This document shows, one piece after another, positions 1 to 20,500 of a DNA stretch of 64,000 nucleotides. The DNA is from Trichoplax adhaerens (Eukaryota; Placozoa; Uniplacotomia; Trichoplacea; Trichoplacidae), in assembly GCF_000150275.1 (NCBI RefSeq), contig NW_002060950.1, positions 418,888 to 482,887 on the forward strand. Reading direction: 5' to 3'. How positions within the stretch are numbered: position 1 is the first letter of the stretch; the number at the start of each line of letters is the position of its first letter. The notes beneath the pieces were generated by a model. That model was not told the origin of the DNA, ran no database searches, and saw only the letters and a list, made by a program, of their open reading frames with translations. A program made the position numbers and the translations under genes.

Positions 1-2233
1 GGAACAGTTACCATTTAGTTATAACTATGGCATTTAAAAATTCGTGTATGAGTTTAATAGTATTGTAATACTAATGGCAATTCGATAAAGTTGATGTTAT
101 CCTTATTATTTAAAAAAAGTAGAAAATTAGCTGAAATTATAGACATAAACTCTGAAGTGGTTAGAGCTAAACTAAATTGAAAATTATGTAACTATTTCTA
201 TTGGCGCATATCCTAGCGATATTGTTATTACTACATCATGCGTGCTAAAATAAAAATTTAGGCCAATTTTATACCGTATTCAACAATGATAGTGCTTCCG
301 TTATTGCAATAATAGTTAGTAATATTAATTATACCAATTAAATATATGCAAAATGATACTTGAAAGATGTAGCTGCAAATAAATATTTTAACATACGTAG
401 TGTTACAGTCTATCGGAATACTCTTATTGCCCGTTATTAGTCAATGTATGATTGCTAACAATATTTGTTATATTGTATTCTATAAACGGTGATAGCCAAT
501 AATTCCATCGTAATCGGTTATAGAAGGAAGACATTAGAAACTATATGATCCATTTTTTATTATTTTGATAGTAAGGATAAAAGTTATGTAAACATCGATT
601 TTGTCCTTCTACAGTACAGTATAATTATGAAGAATCGGATGAATCCTGCGTGTAACCTTAAAAATACGAGTATATATATATATATATAAAATATTAGATT
701 TATAATTACAATTTTAGAACCTATGAAATATTACGAATGTAATGAGTTGACACATCTAGTACAAACTGTAGATGAACCGTTAGAAAGATTGATTCAATAT
801 TCACATCGGAAATAACTAGCTTGTATAGATTTATGCAAAACCACTTACACGTATTTGTAGTATTATTGCCATGTATAATTGTGCAGTTACGTCAAATTGA
901 TTTGGGTTAGGACCATCAAATTGTTTATTATTCTAATATTTGGTTACTATATAAGAACTGTGTTATTCTAACATGGATTAGCAGAAATTTTAATTTGTTA
1001 TTCCAAAAGTTGGATGAAATAATGAACTTGTGTTAAGTAAATATGGATGTTACTATTGCCGCGACTACGTACTCATTACGCAGCGATCGTATTTAGTATT
1101 CAATATAATAAAAAAGATGTATTCTATCTTTATTTATGGGCGTTTTGTGAAAGGATAGCGACGCTCGAACTTTATCATTTTTCTGTTATGAATCTATCTG
1201 TGAGTGTGCGATACTTGCGTATTAAAATTTTGCAGTATGATCGCATGTTATCATGAGACACTGAAAAGCTTTAAAATTTGATTGTTGGTTTATGAACCAC
1301 AGCATGATTTCTACGATAGCAAGTTTTTCCTTGGTTGGTTGTAATAAGTTTACCACTACTAATATCGCTCCTACATCTACTCTAAGAAAACGACAGAATG
1401 TAATTATAATATATAATTAATACGAAATTGATGAAATACCAGCATGTTAATATGAAAACGTTCACGAAATTGCAGTTAGTCATTTATTCAGTAATTTAAA
1501 AATTATTTCATACTCGTATTTTTGGCAATGCTAATGTAATGAAATATTCAATTGTGGAATTCATTCCACCGATCGTAACTTTTATCAGGAATATTTGATA
1601 GAACCGTGCATTGCAAGGCATTATAACTAAATTTAATCCGAATGACGCTTTACATGTAACATTAGTACATGATATGCGATCATAAAACAGCTGTTGTTCA
1701 TTGGTAGTTAACATTTACTGCACGAAACCAAAATGCGTACTGTACTGTACTTCATAAAATGTGGTGGAAACCATTGACAAAATATACAGGTATCGAATGG
1801 CTAGTAACTAATATATAAACAAATTTATTATATTCTTTTTAATAAATAACGTATCTAAAAGTTTACATAGATGCACTGTTCTTTTGAAGACTTCCTTCAT
1901 TATCGATAAGTACAGTGTCCAGCTGTGAACAGAACCTATTTTTTATCCTAATATACATGAACAATAAACTTCAAAGATTCCATTACAAAGAAAGAAAAGG
2001 AACAACAATACGGCAGATAGAGTCAGATGATTCGAACTACCATTACAAATACGAAATATTACAAAAGTGTGTAGTATATATACACATAATAAAACAGGAA
2101 AGTACATTCAATCATTTTCGGTACAGTGTATTAAAGTATCACTTTTTTTTTAACGTAACTTCAGCTATCAAATATTGTATCATAGTGAGTTGCTGGCTGT
2201 ATCATTTCGTAAATAAAATGATATCAAATGATC
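1..2233. other. AT-rich DNA 3' of RPB2, no gene recognised
   Basis: I see no exon resembling a known family on either strand. Open frames here are short and of AT-rich, non-coding composition. A short (TA)n run lies at about 670-689. Isolated TACWG pentamer groups lie at about 610-622 and 1737-1752. The part nearest 2233 probably holds the 3' UTR of RPB2; no confident poly(A) signal was assigned. Confidence 0.5.
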
Positions 2234-8384
<6,151 letters not shown>

Positions 8385-8479
8385 TTTGCTGTGCTTCAAA
8401 ATGAATCCGCCGTTGTCGGCTTGAGAGATTTCAAGACTGAAGGACGCCTGGCGCTCTACCGCACTATAAGTGCTGTTAC

Positions 8480-8760
8480 CGTAGTAGCGGTACAATACTG
8501 TACAGTATTAGAAATGCTGCTCTACTTTAGTGTATACAGTACTAGTCCTGTCCAGTACTGTACTGAAAGTCAGCAGAACCAGAGCACAACTTCTGTCCGT
8601 CTGTATTTCGATGGTCAAATTACTATAGATTGCACGTGTAAGCCATAGTGTACAGTAACCTAGTAAGGTAATACAGGACAAGACAGTACAATACTGGCCA
8701 GGTAAAATACAGTATGTAGTACTGTACATTGTACAGTACAGCGTACTGTATAGTCGTGGA
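8480..8760. repeat. TACWG pentamer array 5' of RPB2
   Basis: Clusters of TACTG/TACAG pentamers (about 8490-8508, 8535-8567, 8708-8753) lie 100-370 bp upstream of the RPB2 start codon. The reverse complement of TACWG, in phase, reads as the same repeat, so the array is strand-symmetric and full of GTAC and TACAGTA palindromes. Its position suggests 5' UTR or promoter DNA. Function is unknown. Confidence 0.75.
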
Positions 8761-11571
8761 CTACTGTACTTCCGGACCGGTGCACTGAACTCAGACGGTC
8801 GGACACTTCGGTTTCATCCTGTTCTAAACACTTCGTTTCGCTAAAATGTTTTGAAGCGGATGCTCGCGATGCTGTCATTCGCTTATTTTTTTTCTACTAA
8901 ATTAAGTAATATAACATTGAAATCTATTCTATTTTACCAAGTTCTGCTCAAAAGCAGTTGTAGAACGTCAAAGATGTATCTAGTAGTTTATGGTAGAATG
9001 CTATCAGAAGTTATACCATGAGCTTTTTTTAGTAGTCCATAAGGCAGAGTGCTGTAAAATGGAATAGTGGCTATATAAAACCGGTCAATTCAGTCTAGTT
9101 GATTTTGTTTTTTTTAATTTCTTGTCTCTTCCGTCATAGTCTTGTCCCATAAATTAGACGTAATTGATTCTAGAATTGTCCTTGATATTCAAATATGCAT
9201 TACGACACTATTCTACCTGGATTTTATACTGTACTGTAGTAGTTGCTGTCAATCCCTTTCTTGTGCTTCATTAGAATGGCAATCTCTCCTCAATTAGGCT
9301 AATCGAGCGTTTAGTAAAGGAGCCACTACTCCTATAACGCTGATAATACATTGGATATAACACAATATCACAAATCATGTCGACTTTCTAATGTTTTATC
9401 CAATATCCAATGATAACAGGAATTTTAATGATTGTTTTCTAGTTAGCATGGACTGTTATGCGGGTAGAGAATACTGTACTGTATAGCTCCAGATGTCAAT
9501 TTCGGTTTACCGCGCTAAGAAAGAATTACTTTTAACGTGAATGGATATTAATAAACGGCTCATTACCCTTATTGCCTTCATGCAATGCATTTACTGTTCA
9601 AATCATCATTTTTAACGTGAATGAATGTTGATAAAATTTGATAAAATCAAATTCCTGAATAGTAACTGTAATATATTTTGTAACGTTAACGTATATAGAA
9701 CATAATCCGTCAGCATAGTGATGCAAAATCGAGTCACCTTTGAAGTATTATTGTAAAATAATATTCTAGAAGTATAATATTATAAGAGCATAATCCGTCA
9801 GCAAAGCGACGGGAGTTTGTAATATTATAACAGCATAATCCGTCAGCATAGTGACGGGAGTTTATACTAGTTCTATCCAAATTAGCCTTCATTTGTCTTG
9901 GTTGTATACTTCCAAACTACTGTATTACTTCAGCAATAACTTATACTGGCACTCTGCATCAAGGCTTTATAGAGCTTATCCCATTTTGCTGCACTTCACG
10001 ACGCAACAACCCTAATCAGATGATAGCCCTGGCTATTTCTCTTTCGAAAAATTTACAAATACTTATTATACAATGAAACTGAAAACTATATCTACTGCAT
10101 GCAAAGTTGATGCGAAACAATATCGTAAATAGTTTTACTAATCTGAACGGCTAACCTTACTACTGTACTGTATATATATATATACATAACACAAGGAAAT
10201 CAGCTTGCCTGCTACTCGCGAATCGTCAGTTTTGCTGGGCTTTATACTATTCAAATTTTAAAATTTTAAAAATTGAATTTGCAGTAAATATTTCCTTATC
10301 AGCAATAAGACTTCAAACCTGTCAGTAGAGTAAAATCATATTCTCATCATAACGGATGATTTGTAGCTTAGGATAGCACACCAGTAAATAGAATATGGAG
10401 CTATTTACACATCTCGCTACATTCAAGGTACTATCTTAAAGTTTTTGTCAAATTTCCGTCAGAATAGGTTACTTCAAGGAAATAGTGATCGCAATTATGA
10501 GATATACAAGTATTCAAACGGCTCATGTTGCAATAGTGATCCAAGCTCAGAACTTCTGCGAATCATCAATTTCTTATTATGGATCAGTAATGACATGCTG
10601 TTAGCTCAATCATTTCCCACTTACTTTGGTTTTTCTGTACTTACATTTATTTCTAACTACATGTCATCTTATGAGAAGAAATACAGTATTAAAAGCCAAT
10701 AGCACCGTAGAACATGACAGTACCCATTAGGTGTATTACTGGTAAGCGCAATAAATAACTTTACGTTAATCTGTACACTTAACAAGTTTTTATTCCTTGC
10801 TCCAGCATATTGCAACTACTTGTGGATCAATACAATGCTAAGTAACGTTTTAGATTTATGCTGTCCCACCTCTAGCTGAAGAATAACATTAGTAATACTA
10901 TCGCTACTTTACACTAAGGCATTTTCGAAGACCAAGTAATGAATACTGTACATTTGCGATCTACGTGTTATATTCACTGTCAGTACTACATAGAAAACTG
11001 CAGCGCAGTAACACATATGTCAATAAGCCACTAGTACATTCAGATAACTGGATCTAGATAGAATTGAAAATTGCTTTCATAATGACATGCATATAAATAA
11101 TAAGAATGAGAATGAAAATATAGCGAACTTTCAAGATAATAAAACAGCTAACTCAATTACATTAAATTTACAAATTTAAGTACAGCTAGCCCAAAGACAA
11201 AGAATGGTCATCACGGACTATCATCGAAAAACTGTAAAAAAATCGCGTTTACGAACTCAAAAAATTTCTTCTATAAAATATTAATTAATCAAATATCAGC
11301 TAATTTGATAAGATCTTAATATTGGAAATACAATACATCATTATAGAGCTACAATTGTATACTGGATATAATATAAGATTTAAAGGAGTTTAAGGACAAC
11401 GCGTAATTCAATACGGATTCGATAGCTGATAATAATATATTAGTCTAAATTTTACACTAATTTGAAATAGACTAGAAAAAATATATCGTATACCTCCATT
11501 AATTAAGCAGATGAATATCGGTACGAGACTACTTCTTGAATGGGGATGAAAATTCGTAATCGGATAACTGA
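8761..11571. other. Intergenic region between RPB2 and the vinculin-like gene
   Basis: No coding exon was recognised. The interval holds scattered TACWG pentamers (for example about 9228-9240 and 9470-9484), Helitron-like hairpin repeats at 9701-9870, and a short TA run near 10170. The right end is probably 3' UTR of the vinculin-like gene. Confidence 0.5.
9701..9870 (+). mobile_element. Helitron-like 3' terminus with tandemly repeated hairpins
   Basis: Three related units start at 9701, 9788 and 9833. Each has CATAATCCGTCAGC followed by a hairpin half-site. The last two are 45 bp apart and share the flank AATATTATAA. In the final copy the stem CCGTCA/TGACGG (9840-9857) is followed by nine bases and then CTAG (9867-9870), with T as the next base. 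This matches the Helitron 3' end rule: a hairpin about 10 nt before CTRR, inserted before a T. The unit at 9788 keeps hairpin and GAGTTT but lacks CTAG, and the unit at 9701 is degenerate. The same terminus recurs at 63875-63905. No transposase lies nearby and no 5' TC end was located, so this is a non-autonomous or truncated copy. Confidence 0.65.
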
Positions 11572-14500
11572 TTATCTTACTAAATCGGTCAAAGTAGGAT
11601 CTGGTGATACCGATCTACTAACTCTTCGCAAGCCGAATGCTCCAGTTTGAGCCGACATAGCCTCCTCGTTTCTTTGTGAACAAAGCTTCTTTCGCCAATC
11701 CATAGCTAATCTAATTACGGGGTCATCAGGACTGGCATTCGCATCTAAATCAATCTAAGCATCCGTACATAGTAAAGGCCAAATAAATATCAATTTTGAA
11801 GAGAACACGAGTATACCTCGCGCGAATTGTAAAACGGTTTTAATAACTCTTCCACTCCACTATATCTTAAAGTATGCGTGAACCTTACTAGGAAACTTCT
11901 ATCGACCGTTGATCGATCAGAGAACTTTGCAGATTATGACTTTAAGAAACATACAGTATTTAGTCTATATATTCCCTTACAGTAACTTTAAAAATTCACA
12001 AATTAAGCATGTACTTATGCGTAATGCCTTCATTACAGATATACCTTAAGGCACGCAGCTTCTGTGACTTTTAATCCTTTCATAACAACATAATTTAAAT
12101 TTTTGGAATTTTCAATTAAAGGGTGATCATTCTGAAAGTAAATTAAAACGGATTAATTTATTTGGTATAGTATCGAGTCCTCACGTAGTTACCAACAGCA
12201 GCAAGTTATTATTCACCCATATTGATTAAGTAGCATACCGATAATGAGTGACTTAAGTTTTCATTAACAGTGCACAGCATCTTTAATTGCATACTAATCG
12301 TCTGAATTTGATCCGCACATAAACGTAACTCCTCTTGGTTGCTAAAGTTATGAGAAGATTTATTAATATAGGTAAACCGCAATGTCAGGAAATCTACAGC
12401 ATTCTATATAAAAGCATAAGCCAGTTATCGCTGCAATGAGCAAATTATGAGGGCTACATGACAAATACTGTTACATACCCCTTGTCAGTGCAAATATTTG
12501 ACATATGTTGCATAAATTTGCCAATGAGTACAGCATTTTCAGCAATATTTTTAGCTGAAACAGCCATGGTATGTGCTGATACTGTACTAGATGGCCTTTC
12601 TGCAATACTTGTCAGCTGATCTACTCGATTAGCCATTTCTTTTGCGGCTCTGATAACAAAATTTCCGTCTTCTTCCCAAACATTGATATCCTCCTGCATT
12701 TCAAATGTTAACTTTATTCGATTGTTCTAAGAAAAGTTGACATATTACAGCAAAGATAAATCCCTACCATCTAGAACTATATTACACGTAATACATATAC
12801 AGTATCCTTTTATTTCAAAGGTAATGGCAAAAGAAATATTGTTTGAATATAAATAACATAATAACATGAAAATAGTGTACAAGAGAGCAAAATGGTTACA
12901 CATCGATATAAACTTATAGAATTCTTTTTTAGCCAACATACTGCAAGTAGTTTATGAAGGAAGTGTTTTGTAAAACTCAGCAAAACGCATGTTTTGCTGC
13001 GCATTTCTGGTTGTAGCTTGGTTTTTTAGCGATAACAATGCATTAAAACTACGTGAAGCTCAAGTACATTCTGTAATAATATTTATTTACTTATTTTAAT
13101 TTATCGATTAAAAATAGCAAATTATACGGTATTGCGCCTATAGACTGTCATCACTTACAACAACTGATCTGGCAGGGAAATTTTTAACTTTACCATCGCT
13201 GACGTGATCAGAGCTATTAAGGTTAACAGATTTCTTGACGCCCTTATTATTTAAAAAGCTTTCTGGAGGCTCCTGTCTTACGTTTGATGATAACCTGGTA
13301 TTATCTGTCGCCTTTGTAGACGTATCATTAATCGCATGCATGTATCCCTTAACCTTCAATTCAGAGAATCTTTTTGAATCACTAGCCTTGCCAAAATTAT
13401 TACGCTCGGTATCTATTTTTGACGACCCCATTGGTTCCAATTGAGTACTTGCTTGCAATTTCGTCGTTAGCACATTTTTATCGTCTTCACCAAGCGTATC
13501 AGAGGGTAACTGCGAAATTTTACTAGTGAAATAGTCGTTGGAACTATCTGACGTTCCTTTAGAAAGATTCCTTAATGACGACAAGTATCCGCCGATATTT
13601 TCAGGCTGACGGAATTGGGTGGAAGGGATGGTCGGCTTGGTATTGTTGGAAGAACCTACACTGGCTGTATCCAAACGTTGAGCTTCAGCATTGGCATTGC
13701 TTGAATCGGTCATAGAATTAACATTAGATGACGGATAGATAGATGTTGACGTAATACCAATATGGACAGAATCTGTAGCTTGTGACTCTAATCTCTGTTT
13801 AGGATTGACAGATGAAAAGGTAGCTGTTGCTGTGTTCATTCCATTGTTTAGAAGAGAGTTATCGTAATTGCTATTTACTGACTGATGTTCTGAACGATTA
13901 AACACTGATTGCAAAGGAGGTTGATCACTCATTAAATTTCTTGCAGAATTTAGTACACTAACACCTGCAGCCTGCTGATGGGGATTAAAGACCACGTTAC
14001 TAGTATATGTATTAAAGATCGTATTAGGATTTGGTGAGAAGGCTGACTGGGGCTTATTGTACGGTTGATCATAGCTATAATGAAACACAGAATTCTTTTT
14101 AATTATGATAAAACTTACGGTATTAAGAAAACCTTACGCAGTATGTAATCTTTATTTACAGAAATTCATAAAACTTTATACTAAAGGGTACAATAGTTCA
14201 TATTCGATAATTACTTTTGTGACATTGCTGAGTATGGTCTTTCTGGTCGGTTGGTCGTATAGGATGTGGTAGCCAAATTCGGTTGCGATAACGCTACTGA
14301 AGATGGCTTTAAATCACTTAATCGACTGTATGGCTCGTTCGTTTCTGTAACGATATTAGAACTTCTAGCCATAGGAAGAGTTTGTTGTGGATACGTTGGT
14401 AGAGGAGCTTGGATAGTATTCGCACTTGCTCTTGGTGGTCCTTGTTGCGCATTCATATCATATTTTAGACCGAAGAGCTCTTGAACTGTGGCTGTACAGT

Positions 14501-17500
14501 TTACAAAAGATCGTAAGAAACGGCGTTATATTAGTCAAAGTTGCTTTCATATCGAATTTGCACACGGCAAAAATAGTTTTTACTTTCACGTACATGATAC
14601 AGCAGCAAAATTTACATCTTCAATTCGATCAAGCTTATGTATTAACAAGCAAGCTTTTGATGCCCATTGACGCCTAACAAGTTGGAACCACTCTACACTC
14701 AGCTGATCAGGATTTTCTATGAAGATAAATTTTAATTAATAGGAATTTTTTTATAGTTAGCGTAACCCACCTTAATGTGTAAAGCTTTTTGCATAATATG
14801 TTTACCTGCCAATCCTCTAGCAGCACTTATCACCTTTGGTGTAAGTTTTTCAACTGAATTGCTGGTAACATGAATTAACTTTACTTGCTCTTCCTTCTTC
14901 GAATTAGCAACAGCCGCATTGGCATACTTTTTTACTCTAGCTACACGAGCAGTTAATGTGTCAGCCTGAACCTGAAATGACTGCAAAAGCTGCATACCAT
15001 GATTGCCACCATAAGATTTACTTATTGCAAGTGCAGCTCCAGCTAAATTGTCGACAGGTGAAGAAACATCTGCAGTGAGATCATCAACAACAGCTGAAAG
15101 TAGATGAACCTGCATTTTTTGCAGAAATCAGATCAGACATTAGTTGATATTAGTAATAAAACATAAAAATATAGAATCAATGGATAAAAATATGTAATCT
15201 GCTGTTAAAGCTTAGAATATAGATACTGTAAATAAAGTCGAAATTTAAATATAACATACTTTTGATGCCCACTCTCGTTGTAATAAGGTCAATCTTTCTG
15301 ACGAAGCTTGATGCGCTGAGCCTTCTCGACTAGTCTTTTGAGATCCAGAAGTTTCAACCGCAATCCAGGCTAGATCCATTATTTCATGGGTTAAACGTTC
15401 AATTGCTTGCATGTTTGAACGAAAACTTTCAATTTTCTTAACTTCATCACAACTACAGAATTACGCATTATTTAAAAAAAGCTAAGCACTCTACCGTAAA
15501 GAAAATCAAAAGGATCGATAATAATAATACTTTTTCTACAGTAGTACCTAGAAATTGACGTTGTGCTTATTTCTTTTAATACATTACGGTAAGTATTGAG
15601 GGTTTTCGCTCTTTCGTGCACAGCTCGTCTATCGCCGAGTTGAGCTGCAGAAATCAATGCCTCTACTGGTGCTACGGTTCCTTTTATGATACCATCAAAT
15701 GCTTCCATCAACGATTTAACTTCTACCCCCCACTCACGACGTAATATCTCCAATTGAATTAGGAAACTTTCTGGCATCGAATTTTCTGAAGAAAGAAAAA
15801 ATTTATTTCGTAGGACCAACATAAACTGGACACCGCTGCAATAAATTTCATAATTATACCTGATAAGTGTAAATGCAATGTTTTAGCGGTTGAGATCAGC
15901 AATTTCATTGTGGAGTTAACGCTGTCGATATGTTGTCTTATTAATATAATATGCTTTTTTAACAATTGTGAATGATGGTCTACTTCGAGATCAAACGAGC
16001 TACCAAATGTTAAACTAAGTTCCTCCTCAGCAGCAGTGATAGTTGAAACAGCAATTTGCTGCAATTTCATGACGTATGTATGGAAGGCATCAATCTAGAA
16101 AAGGTTCATAATAGGTTATTTATGGCAACTATTACAAAATTAAGTTAAGATTACAATCTGTTAAGCGTTAATATAAATCTGAAACTAACATGATTGTTAA
16201 GAACTTCAGCATTTCCTAGATGAGCAGTAGCAGCAACACGAGTTGCTGGTGTAGACCATCCGTCAATGAATTTATCAACATCCGCAGCTAATACTTGCAT
16301 TTTGAAGGACCAATCCTGGCCCCGGACACGAAGTTGATCAGTAATTTCTCTTCTGTTTCTATTAACAACTGCTAACTGCGCTGCACTAATAACCTGAGGA
16401 GCTAGCTTCCGCAATTCCATAATCGTCTGAATAACCAGACTATATTAATTGAAACGCATTTAAAGGATTTAAATTAAAATATATTGGGGAAAACAGACGG
16501 TTTGCAAGATAACTACGTAGTTTATGGAGGTAGCAATTACTAAATTCTAAGAAATAATCATGCCTTTTATCTTTGCTAGTTGAGCGATCGGAAGTTATTT
16601 GAGCTAGATCTGACAATTTCTTGCTAGCATCAGAAATTAGCGAACAAATTCCAGAAATATCTTCACCATTGACCGATGCATCCACTAAACGTGATATTGG
16701 AGAAGCAAATACTTTTGGTGCTGCTGAAGCCATAACTTCATCCGCATCGCCTATAGCAAAATCAAACGTTATCATGGAACAGATTTATATTACTATTCAG
16801 ATTACACTGTAGAAGTAACCATTACAATTATTAACTGTTTTGCGTACCTATCTCGGAGATGATATTTTTATAAAGATAATCGTATTCAATAGTTTCATTC
16901 TGTGAAGAAATACTTTTGGAATCATCCTTGCTTCTGTCATCATAAAGATCTTGGTCGTTGGTACTTCTGGGCTTCGCCATGTTCGAATGTCCAAACGATG
17001 GACTCAAGCGTGAGGTAGGCTGATTTGAGATATTTCTGGTATGGTATCGGCTTGGAGGACCGCGAGCGTTTACTTCGCTATCTAATGTTATAATAGTTAT
17101 ATATAGTACCATAAACAACTCTAAGAAGCGTATTGAATATAGTGACTCTATAATTCCTTAATGTCTTCTTATAATACTACATCAACTGACTTGGTAGTTG
17201 TGATGAAACCAAATTTCGATCAGGTAACCGCCTTGGGGAGTCATCAGTGTAATTGGAAGGAGCTCTGTCTCTTCGTGAACTGTCTTCTTGATTGCTGCCT
17301 ATAAGGGAAGCATAAGCCATTGGAATACTATTGAGTACGCACGCTAAAAGTGCCAAGAGCAAGTTCTAATTAATGCAATTGTACATATATAAATACATGT
17401 ATTATGTACCCGCAAATTGAGGTATAAAAATTGCACATAGTTCTCTCATAGTTTCTAATATTCTATTGGTTATATCCAGAAATTGTTGTTGCCGGTCATA

Positions 17501-20500
17501 ATCTTTGATATCACTTATGACTGCAGTTAAGGTGATCTTAAGTTGCGGTATAACTGAAAAGTTCAATATTAAAGGAGATTGATTTTGTAAAATTTAGAAT
17601 GATAAAAATAAAATGATAAAAGATCGGAAACGCAGGATGCAGTAATTAGCTATATAGAAAGCAATAATTACTCACTCGATTCAATTTCTGCTCCAATATT
17701 TTCTACTTTTTGATAGTAGCGGTTATCCAAATCAGGTAGCTCTACGCTACGAACTAAGTCCATAGCTCTTTCTAAACACTTTCCGGCATGGTTAGCATAC
17801 TTCGCTACAATATCCTTTTCTTGACTTCGTAAACCATCTTGACATTGTCTAATGTTACTATAAATCTCTACTTCTGCAATGTTGATACAATCACTGGTAA
17901 CATTAGAAATTATTATTTCACAAAAATTACTTGTTTAGCATACATAATAGTAACAGTAATGATTTACCTGAAATTTTTAGAAATTTTATAACATCGACTA
18001 TTTTATCTACAGCGGTGACCATCTGTGTTAACCTTTCCATCCAATTGTTACAGACATTTTCTAGTTGAGTATAAAGCCTTTTATCACTAGGATTCACACG
18101 CAGCATCCGAGAAGTTGTTAATACATCTCTAGTTAACTTTTCTAAAGCTTTAGCTGCTACGCGAATTCGCTGCACGCCTATTGTTACAATGCATCATATG
18201 CAGTAAAATAAATGGATTAGATACCTTTACAGGGCGCCACATTTATTCATGATGATGATTTGTGCGCAAATGTAATCTTGACAATTCAAAACTTACAAAT
18301 AGAATCGCCAAAAAATGAAGCACAGTTAGCTACTTCAAGTATTCTTTCAGCAATGTTTTGAAAGTTATTCTCGTTCTTTGTTACAGTGTAGTTGCTCTAA
18401 TTTTAAAAGATATCTATATATGATTGCACATTTCTTACAGCACATCCACTATTAAATTTTTATTACAATCAATGATAATCGATTATCACTAGATAATAAA
18501 ATTAAATGCAATATTCAAGAAACATACGATTCTTACCGGTATACCAGATCTTCTATCGTACAGTAGCAACTCAATTGATGAATTTGTATCGGCTAAGGTG
18601 TCAACAATATGATAAGTTGTAACTTCTTTTACTGTTATCATGAGGTCATGCAGTTCCATCAACAGTCTTTCACTACGCATATCGAATAACCCTCTTTACA
18701 AGATATTTATAGAGCAATTAATATATTTCCCAAGTACAATTATGAAGAAACATTTACTGAATCATTACTAGAATAACTACCTATCAGCAGCAGTACCATT
18801 ATCGTTTAGCTCATTGCGAACGTGGAGAACCTAACATCATACGAAAATCATGCTAAAATTAGAATATGTATAATACAAAAAGCTAATGTACGCAAATTAA
18901 TATCAACATACTTTTTCAGCTTGTTCTACAATATCATCCCTTCTCTTTTCACGACTCAAACGAGCGACTTTCATGCTTGCACGAATAATGCACGATACAT
19001 ATAGATCAAGCTCACCATTAATACTTCTTGTTGATGGACTGAAGGCATCAGTCAGTAACTGCCGAATCTATCATGGTATTTCGAATTCGTTTATCATTAT
19101 GTTGCTATTTAATCATAATTTAGTTATAGGATTATTTGTTACCTTATCTAGGCAAAATATAAATTCTCCCGACTCATCGTCATCAGGTGATGGTCCATCT
19201 TGGCGGCGTTGTACAGTTCGTATTATATCTGCAGATGCAACACGAATTTGACCAGCAGCATATTCTTTATTCGTCTAAAAGATGAGGAGTGTAGCATAGA
19301 ATTAATATTAAATTTCATGTCTTTTAAATATTTATATTTCGCTATTCAACAACGATCGATACATTTTATACTAAGTTTATCATTCCTATCACAATCAAAG
19401 CTATGAAACATATACTATTCTTGCGTACAGCAACTTCTAGTATGGTATTAATCAATTAAAGCTATGAATCGACCTTTCCTTCTTCATTCAATCCAGAAGC
19501 AATTTGCGACTGCATTAAGCGCGATAAGATTACTGCATTTTCTTGCATTGTTTTTAGCGATCTGACTAGCGTTTCACGACAAGTTTTATTAATCAATTCC
19601 TATATCAAAAAAGCCAATAAAAACCTTACATCCTTCATATGCTACTGTACTATCATTAATATGCAGTATTTTATATAAATTAATCGATCGCTCCACTTCT
19701 ATATAATAAGTGTAAACAATTTAACAGCTAATTTTCTACGCTTTAAATTTATGGTTACACAATATACAAAGAAAGGGCTTCCAAAATAATTAATTTAATT
19801 TAATTCTTAATACATATGGAACATACTTTTTGCCGCTTGTTGACAAGATCCAGCAGCAATCTCACTATAGTAGTGAAATCCTAATTAGAAAGCAATACAA
19901 TCATGTTAGTTGAAGTATTACACTTTCATAGTCTCTTTGATAGAGATTATAATCATTTTTATCCGTAATAATCATTAAATTAAACTTACAACCAAAGCTT
20001 TGGTTAACTTTTGCATTGTATCGCACTCTTCAACTAACGTTACGTAGTTCATTAACTGATTGGCAGCAAATACAATTTGACGTATTTTGCTAGCATCTGT
20101 TGTAACTAACACCTTGAGAAAGGGATAGAAATAAACCATAAGGGCATTGGATAATATAATTAATTGGAAACGCACGTTATGTACAAAATAATAAGCTATA
20201 ACAACAAATGAAATATTGACAAAAAACACATACACATACACTGACATTTATACAGTAGAAAGTTACGATAAGATCATTTATTAATATCAGTCTAAAATTT
20301 AGTTGGTAGCCTTACTTTGATAACACTTTCCAAGAGTTCACGAAAGTTAGTGACTAAGTTGGCTAAACCGGATTGAGAATGAGGATCACGTACAAGTGTA
20401 TGAGCAGCATTAAGTAAATTCTGCTCAATTGTTTTCAATTTTTCACATGCATTTCTCATATCAGCTTTAAGTTCCTATATGTTTTTATAGTAAGTAAATA

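Noticed and set aside
9701-9870. CRISPR-like interpretation of the repeated hairpin units
   Set aside because: Only three units, unequal spacing and a eukaryotic intron-rich context; the CTAG|T terminus fits a Helitron end instead.
14266-14677. Plus-strand frames of 60-83 codons
   Set aside because: They are antisense shadows of the vinculin-like linker exon (about 14215-14480) and the neighbouring exon.
17080-17180. Stop after SQLPSQLM suggesting two separate vinculin genes
   Set aside because: A GTCAGT donor before the stop joins in phase to SEVNARGPPSR after a good acceptor; following exons also keep phase. The one-gene model is preferred, but the donor is non-optimal and is flagged for testing.
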